This document shows, one piece after another, positions 30,603 to 33,665 of a stretch of DNA of 33,665 bases. Position 1 is the stretch's first letter, and each line of letters begins with the position of its first letter. The DNA is from CAYIEP01 sp964362515. GTDB lineage: Bacteria; Patescibacteriota; Minisyncoccia; UBA6257; UBA9933. A program made the position numbers and the translations under genes. The notes under the pieces were generated by a model. The model saw nothing but the letters and a program-made list of their open reading frames with translations. It was not told where the DNA came from and made no database searches. The DNA lies in contig CAYIEP010000001.1 in NCBI GenBank assembly GCA_964362515.1, positions 1 to 33,665 on the forward strand, written 5' to 3'.

Positions 30603-32488
30603 ATATTTTTTGGTTTCAGTAATTTCTCTCTTATTTTATCACGATAGAAGTTGTAGAGCAATAAAATAATAACAAAAACCAATAAAATTATTTTCCAGTC
30701 CACAATTTTTAGCCACCAGTATTTGGTTTTTAGTTCAATATTGACATGGACGCCACTCCCCTCCTTGACCTGAAACGGCTTGCCATCATAAACAAGATAA
30801 CCCGGGGCCTCGGCTTTGAGATAATAATAACCCTCGGGCACTAAAAACGAATAAGTGCCTCTAATATCGGTGGTTTGAGGATTTTCTTGTTGATATTCTT
30901 TAGCCGGCCAGATTTCGTATTGTTTGGTTTCCAAGTTCAGCCAAAAAAGAGAAACAATAGCTCCGGGAATACGAGTTTCTTTGTCGCCATCCTTTTCATA
31001 AAGATACCCTTCGGGATCAATAACGGTTATCAGACGAATCTCTTTTTTGCCCAATTCGGGGTCTTCAAAATCCATTACCGTGATAATCTCGTATTCCCCT
31101 TCAACCACGGGCGCTTGGATTTCGGCGGTGTAAATTCCGTCGCCGTCAGGATCAGTATACTCAAATTCCAACAACACCAGCTTTTCTTCAACGCTGACTG
31201 GTTGTTTTTGGGTTTTGGCAAAAACTGGATTGGCAAAAATCACAGACGCCAGTAAAGAATTAAGCGGAAATTCTAAAGAAGTCGGCTGACTGCCCTTTGA
31301 TTTAAACACCACATAACCCTTAACGCTCTTAACTGGTTTGTCTAGTTTTACCGTTAACTGCAGGGGCTTGCCGGAAATTGTTTGAATTTTCTGCTGCGGT
31401 TCGCCTTTATCGTTAACCGACAAGGCAATATTGAAATCAATCAATTCGCCGCCGGTTTTGGCAAAAACTATTTCAGTCGGTATTTTTTGTTTGCTGGCCG
31501 GCGATAATTCGGCGACCGGAACGCCTTGGGGCAAAGCGAACTTGCCGGGTTCAACTTTGACGGTCGGCAGACCGACCTTTTCTGTTAACCCGAGTAAAGT
31601 TAATTTAATAGTTTTAAGTTTTGCAACATCTGTAATTTTGTTGATGCCGACTTCCTCAAAAGTTTTTTCGAGCGCCGGGAATTTTTGAGCCAGATTTCTG
31701 ATTGCTTTGGGCAAGGGCGCTAAAACAAATTCTCTGATTGGTTTTGAGGGTAAGAGCTGCCATCTGTTTTGAAACGCCAGGGGCGCCTCTTTCGACACCA
31801 GTTCTTTAATTGGTACTTCCGGCGGTTTAGCCTCTGGCGATTTAGGCTTCAGAAATTCGGGCGTTAATTTTTCCAATATTTCTTTAATTTTCCCCGCGAT
31901 TGCCGCCCTATTTACTAAAATAGCGCCGTCAGAAACCGCTTTTTTTAATTTACTTAACGGGCCGTCGTCTCCGTAAGTATAAGTGGTGACGTTACTGGTG
32001 GCTCCGGTGGCTCCGGCGGCTCTTGAGCTTGCCGACCGCCAGTCGGTTTTTACTTTAAAATCCGAGGCTCCGCAAGAACTGCCGTTTGAACAATTAAAAC
32101 TTATTTTGCTGGCGTCTCTGTCTATTGTGGCGTAGCCTAAAAATTCGCCGCTGGAATTAATCGTTACTCCGGTAAAATTTATCCAGCCTAAATTTTCTCC
32201 CCAGGCGTAACCGGAAAGAGTTCCTTCGTTATTGTTTAAAACTCCGCTGGTTGAAGGATTTAATTTTATCCAACCGTAATTGTCGCTCCAGGCATTACCC
32301 GTCAAAGCGGAGTCAATGACGTGAACATTCCCGCCGGTTACTCCAAAATTAATCCAGCCGGTATTTTCTCCCCAAGCGTATTTATAAGTAGTATCTATCG
32401 TACCGTCCGTTGTTGAAGCCGAAACGACCGCCGGAAAAACAACAAAAACCGTCAAAATAATTATTAATTTATTCCTTGTTAAATTCAT
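30599..32488 (-). CDS. Large surface protein with W-G-x-N-x-G-W-I-N-F repeats
   Basis: A 629-residue exported protein. Signal peptide 1-24 (VVSA). Three repeats follow: YAWGENTGWINF (about 38-48), NAWSDNYGWIKL (66-76) and YAWGENLGWINF (94-105), a pattern frequent in CPR surface proteins. A Pro/Lys-rich linker leads to a central beta-type region, then DPDGDGIYTAEI (about 437), which looks like a calcium-binding loop, and a carboxypeptidase-regulatory-like domain near 500-590 (IPGAIVSLF, TDIRGTYSFLVPEGYYYLKA). A C-terminal membrane helix (about 600-619) and a basic tail anchor it. It is likely an adhesin or structural cell-surface protein. An extended -10 box TGTTATAAT ends eight nt before the ATG. 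Confidence 0.75.
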   Translation of the reverse strand: MNLTRNKLIIILTVFVVFPAVVSASTTDGTIDTTYKYAWGENTGWINFGVTGGNVHVIDSALTGNAWSDNYGWIKLNPSTSGVLNNNEGTLSGYAWGENLGWINFTGVTINSSGEFLGYATIDRDASKISFNCSNGSSCGASDFKVKTDWRSASSRAAGATGATSNVTTYTYGDDGPLSKLKKAVSDGAILVNRAAIAGKIKEILEKLTPEFLKPKSPEAKPPEVPIKELVSKEAPLAFQNRWQLLPSKPIREFVLAPLPKAIRNLAQKFPALEKTFEEVGINKITDVAKLKTIKLTLLGLTEKVGLPTVKVEPGKFALPQGVPVAELSPASKQKIPTEIVFAKTGGELIDFNIALSVNDKGEPQQKIQTISGKPLQLTVKLDKPVKSVKGYVVFKSKGSQPTSLEFPLNSLLASVIFANPVFAKTQKQPVSVEEKLVLLEFEYTDPDGDGIYTAEIQAPVVEGEYEIITVMDFEDPELGKKEIRLITVIDPEGYLYEKDGDKETRIPGAIVSLFWLNLETKQYEIWPAKEYQQENPQTTDIRGTYSFLVPEGYYYLKAEAPGYLVYDGKPFQVKEGSGVHVNIELKTKYWWLKIVDWKIILLVFVIILLLYNFYRDKIREKLLKPKNI

Positions 32489-32496
32489 TGGAATTT

Positions 32497-32505
32497 ATTA
32501 TAACA
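32497..32505 (-). promoter_or_regulatory. Extended -10 promoter of the surface protein gene
   Basis: TGTTATAAT on the minus strand (32505-32497), a perfect extended -10 element, eight nt before the ATG at 32488. No good -35 box is seen; the TG motif may compensate. Confidence 0.6.
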
Positions 32506-32508
32506 TTT

Positions 32509-32769
32509 TTAGGCGTAAAGATTGCTATGTGTGTCTATGTCGATAAATAATACAGTGTCTTTTTGTGTATATTCGTATAATACGCGTAAATCTCCTGTAA
32601 TATTTATACTCCGATAACGAAAAAGTTTTCCGTGAAGCGCGTGGTCGTTTAGCGCGGGGTCTGATACATTTCTTATAAAAATCTCCACTCTTTTCTCAAA
32701 TTTTTTTCTTTCACCGCTCCTAAGTTTTTGGAACTTCTTCTTGAACTTTTTAGAGTAGACTATCCTCAT
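32509..32769 (-). CDS. Type II toxin, RelE/YafQ-like mRNA interferase
   Basis: An 86-residue basic protein of the RelE/ParE superfamily: IVYSKKFKKKFQKLRSGERK at the N-terminus, LNDHALHGKLFRYRSINITGDLRVLYEY in the core (given here in part), and the closing IDIDTHSNLY. The LHG-x-x-x-x-x-R and GDLRVLY blocks, and the THS-x-LY end, are those of the YafQ/RelE branch that cuts mRNA on the ribosome. Its ATG overlaps the TGA of the antitoxin gene by four bases, the normal antitoxin-toxin order. The toxin appears complete. Confidence 0.85.
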   Translation of the reverse strand: MRIVYSKKFKKKFQKLRSGERKKFEKRVEIFIRNVSDPALNDHALHGKLFRYRSINITGDLRVLYEYTQKDTVLFIDIDTHSNLYA

Positions 32770-33041
32770 TTTGAGTTAAGGCTTCTCATTAGGTCTTTGA
32801 TATTATTAAACGGCCCAGTAATATTTCTCCCTGCCCTGTAATCTTTGCTTGCTTGTTTAAGCATCTTTTTTACTTCCGGACGCAACTGTGATTCAATAGA
32901 AAAACTGACCGAACGTTCTCGAATGAATTCTTTTAAGTAGGCATTGACCACCGCGCTTAAAGGGAGCCCTAAGTCAGCTGCTATTCGTTGGGCATTCTCT
33001 TTCACCTCTTTATCCGCTTTTATATTTATCGTTGTTTTCAT
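32766..33041 (-). CDS. Type II antitoxin, RelB/DinJ-like
   Basis: From MKTTINIKADKEV the protein has 91 residues: a ribbon-helix-helix DNA-binding N-terminus (TTINIKADKEVKENAQRIAA, then LGLPLSAVVNAYLKEF) and a C-terminal toxin-binding tail. I chose ATG 33041 because the strand TTINIKA is normally at the extreme N-terminus and because the promoter's -10 box lies at 33056-33051; the in-frame Met at 33059 is inside the promoter. It probably represses its own promoter through the inverted repeat at 33045-33066. Confidence 0.83.
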   Translation of the reverse strand: MKTTINIKADKEVKENAQRIAADLGLPLSAVVNAYLKEFIRERSVSFSIESQLRPEVKKMLKQASKDYRAGRNITGPFNNIKDLMRSLNSK

Positions 33042-33044
33042 AAT

Positions 33045-33079
33045 GTCTATTATATACATAACAGACTATTATTTGTCAA
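33045..33079 (-). promoter_or_regulatory. Promoter and operator of the RelB/RelE-like module
   Basis: Minus-strand TTGACA (33079-33074, perfect consensus), 17 bp, TATATA (33056-33051). An imperfect inverted repeat, GTCTATTAT (33045-33053) and ATAACAGAC (33058-33066), matching 8 of 9 and four bases apart, covers the -10 region. This is the expected site for ribbon-helix-helix repression. Confidence 0.65.
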
Positions 33080-33160
33080 TTTCTGCTTTGTGACGATAAA
33101 ACCAAACGACTCAAAAATCCTTATGGCATCTTTTCCGGAAAGAACCTTCGGTTTAGACAT
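33050..33160 (-). pseudogene. hicA: Truncated HicA-like toxin remnant
   Basis: An open frame of 36 codons beginning MSKPKVLSGKDAIRIFESFG, which is the start of a HicA mRNA interferase (usual form: short N-terminus, then S-G-K-x-x-I-x-x-L-x-x-x-G-F). After FIVTKQK, where intact HicA continues with a G-S-H catalytic-histidine block, the frame runs into the RelB/RelE promoter (its TTGACA) and stops. The catalytic histidine and the double-stranded RNA-binding-like body are missing, so it cannot be an active toxin. Its ATG overlaps the end of hicB by eight nt, the normal hicB-hicA arrangement. Confidence 0.65.
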
Positions 33161-33380
33161 ATTGCTCTGCGGATAATTCAAAATTCACCAACACGGATGG
33201 GTGCGCGGAAAAGCCGAGAAGTGAGATGTCCTCTCCTTCCGTGTGTAGGGCAACAGCTTCTTTGATGTTCTCCGTCAACTCATCAAGGGTTTTCCCTTGC
33301 GTCACCACAGGAAAATCAATGCCGGAAGCGGTGTAATGTTTTCCTTCTTTTGAAATACGAAATTGTATAATACTCTTCAT
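33153..33380 (-). CDS. hicB: HicB-like antitoxin (orphaned)
   Basis: A 75-residue protein of the short HicB type: KSIIQFRISKEGKHYTASGI, DFPVVTQGKTLDELTENIKEA and a terminal segment. It has the degenerate RNase H-like HicB fold, without an obvious C-terminal DNA-binding domain. Normally it neutralises HicA; here the hicA gene that follows is truncated. A TTGACA / TATAAC promoter with 16-bp spacing (33414-33387) ends six nt before the ATG, again predicting a leaderless mRNA. Confidence 0.8.
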   Translation of the reverse strand: MKSIIQFRISKEGKHYTASGIDFPVVTQGKTLDELTENIKEAVALHTEGEDISLLGFSAHPSVLVNFELSAEQYV

Positions 33381-33386
33381 GTTTTT

Positions 33387-33414
33387 GTTATATATCTTAT
33401 CTCTGTATTGTCAA
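33387..33414 (-). promoter_or_regulatory. Promoter of hicB, predicted leaderless
   Basis: Minus-strand TTGACA (33414-33409), 16 bp, TATAAC (33392-33387), then six nt to the ATG at 33380. Confidence 0.6.
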
Positions 33415-33523
33415 ACTGGAATTCAGCGTGGCATGAAAACAACTGAATTGCGCCAAGAACGATTCCGGTTTTTCCCCATAGCGAAGGCAAGGTCTTCGTG
33501 TGTGCTACTGATGTGTTTCCCAG

Positions 33524-33540
33524 GACAGGTCAGACCTGTC
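33524..33540. repeat. Short hairpin after the glycine-rich gene
   Basis: GACAGGT (33524-33530) and ACCTGTC (33534-33540) form a perfect 7-bp stem with a three-base loop, 12 nt after the stop of the partial glycine-rich gene on the minus strand. No T tract follows, so it is not a standard terminator. It could be a dispersed palindromic repeat. Confidence 0.5.
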
Positions 33541-33551
33541 TATTCAATTTC

Positions 33552-33665
33552 TTACTCAAACCAATACACTTCGGCGTAGCCGGAACCGCCAGCGCCGCCG
33601 CTGCTGCTGCCGTCGCCGCCGCCGCCGCCGCCGGTGCCGGCGCCGCCACCACCGCCACCACCCAC
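33552..33665 (-). CDS. C-terminal end of a glycine-rich protein, cut by the contig end
   Basis: The last 37 residues of a protein that continues beyond the window: two glycine runs separated by AGT and DGSSS, ending GGSGYAEVYWFE. Glycine-rich ends with this closing pattern are known from phage-tail-like and surface proteins, including CPR ones, but no specific family can be named from this fragment. The coding DNA is made of GGC/GGT triplets and is locally very GC rich. Such repeats are a common cause of assembly breaks, which fits the contig ending here. Confidence 0.6.
   Translation of the reverse strand: MGGGGGGGAGTGGGGGGDGSSSGGAGGSGYAEVYWFE

Noticed and set aside
33379..33579. 66-residue plus-strand reading frame at the contig end
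   Set aside because: It covers the hicB promoter, a hairpin and the antisense of the glycine-rich gene, and shows no recognisable protein features.
1..33665. Recoding of TGA (code 25)
   Set aside because: TGA ends rodA, the relB-like antitoxin and the surface protein gene in ATGA overlaps, so it is a stop codon here.
1..33665. CRISPR array, rRNA or insertion sequence
   Set aside because: No spaced identical repeats, no rRNA-like blocks and no transposase gene were seen on either strand.

Overview
The window looks like part of a chromosome from a Candidate Phyla Radiation (Patescibacteria) bacterium, most likely of the Parcubacteria group. This is inferred from gene content and style, not from a marker-gene tree. 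The signs are: AT-rich tightly packed genes, short forms of RpoB, RpoC and GyrA, orphan solute-binding proteins with no transporter beside them, an array of small two-helix VirB2/TrbC-like pilins after gyrA, surface proteins with W-G-x-N-x-G-W-I-N-F repeats, and small repeats inserted in frame in conserved genes. TGA is a stop codon here: it ends rodA, the relB-like antitoxin and the 629-aa surface protein, each in an ATGA overlap. The code is therefore 11, not the recoded code 25 of Gracilibacteria/SR1. Two 100-N runs (1963-2062 and 4279-4378) are scaffold gaps, so the true distances there are unknown.

Layout. 1-2420 (minus): holin-like membrane protein, secG and a family 5 solute-binding protein. 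2571-4456 (plus): a TM-helix membrane protein, a monocistronic unknown gene with its own promoter and terminator, and a metallo-beta-lactamase-fold protein broken by a gap. 4461-10842 (plus): small membrane protein, gyrA, family 1 solute-binding protein, then five pilin-like genes, one of them an internal tandem duplication. 10890-12278 (minus): a membrane protein and an SPFH/band-7 protein. 12440-12526: tRNA-Leu(UAG). 12545-13453 (minus): a Xer-type recombinase, divergent from glyA-folD (plus, 13494-15564; one-carbon metabolism). 15550-29555 (minus): a long colinear run in the order iscS, tRNA-Glu, HTH/LAGLIDADG-like gene, tsaD, rodA, mltG, rpoB, rpoC, rpsF, ssb, recA. 29619-32488 (minus): YkuK-like nuclease, a small anchored protein and a large surface protein. 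32509-33380 (minus): RelE/RelB-type toxin-antitoxin pair next to hicB and a truncated hicA. The contig ends inside a glycine-rich protein.

Themes. (1) At least nine genes have a -10 box (several with a -35 box or an extended TG) ending only 6-10 nt before the start codon, which predicts leaderless mRNAs; a few other genes have long leaders with Shine-Dalgarno sequences. (2) GC-rich hairpin elements are inserted in frame in folD, tsaD and iscS, and a related one covers the start codon of the last pilin; this resembles the palindromic elements of Rickettsia genes. (3) A degenerate 7-bp tandem repeat covers the rodA start codon and also lies inside iscS; because 7 is not a multiple of 3, copy-number change would shift frame. 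(4) The pilin array is the best candidate for a poorly described system: several variants of one membrane pilin, one of them fused as a dimer with an internal signal-peptidase-like site.
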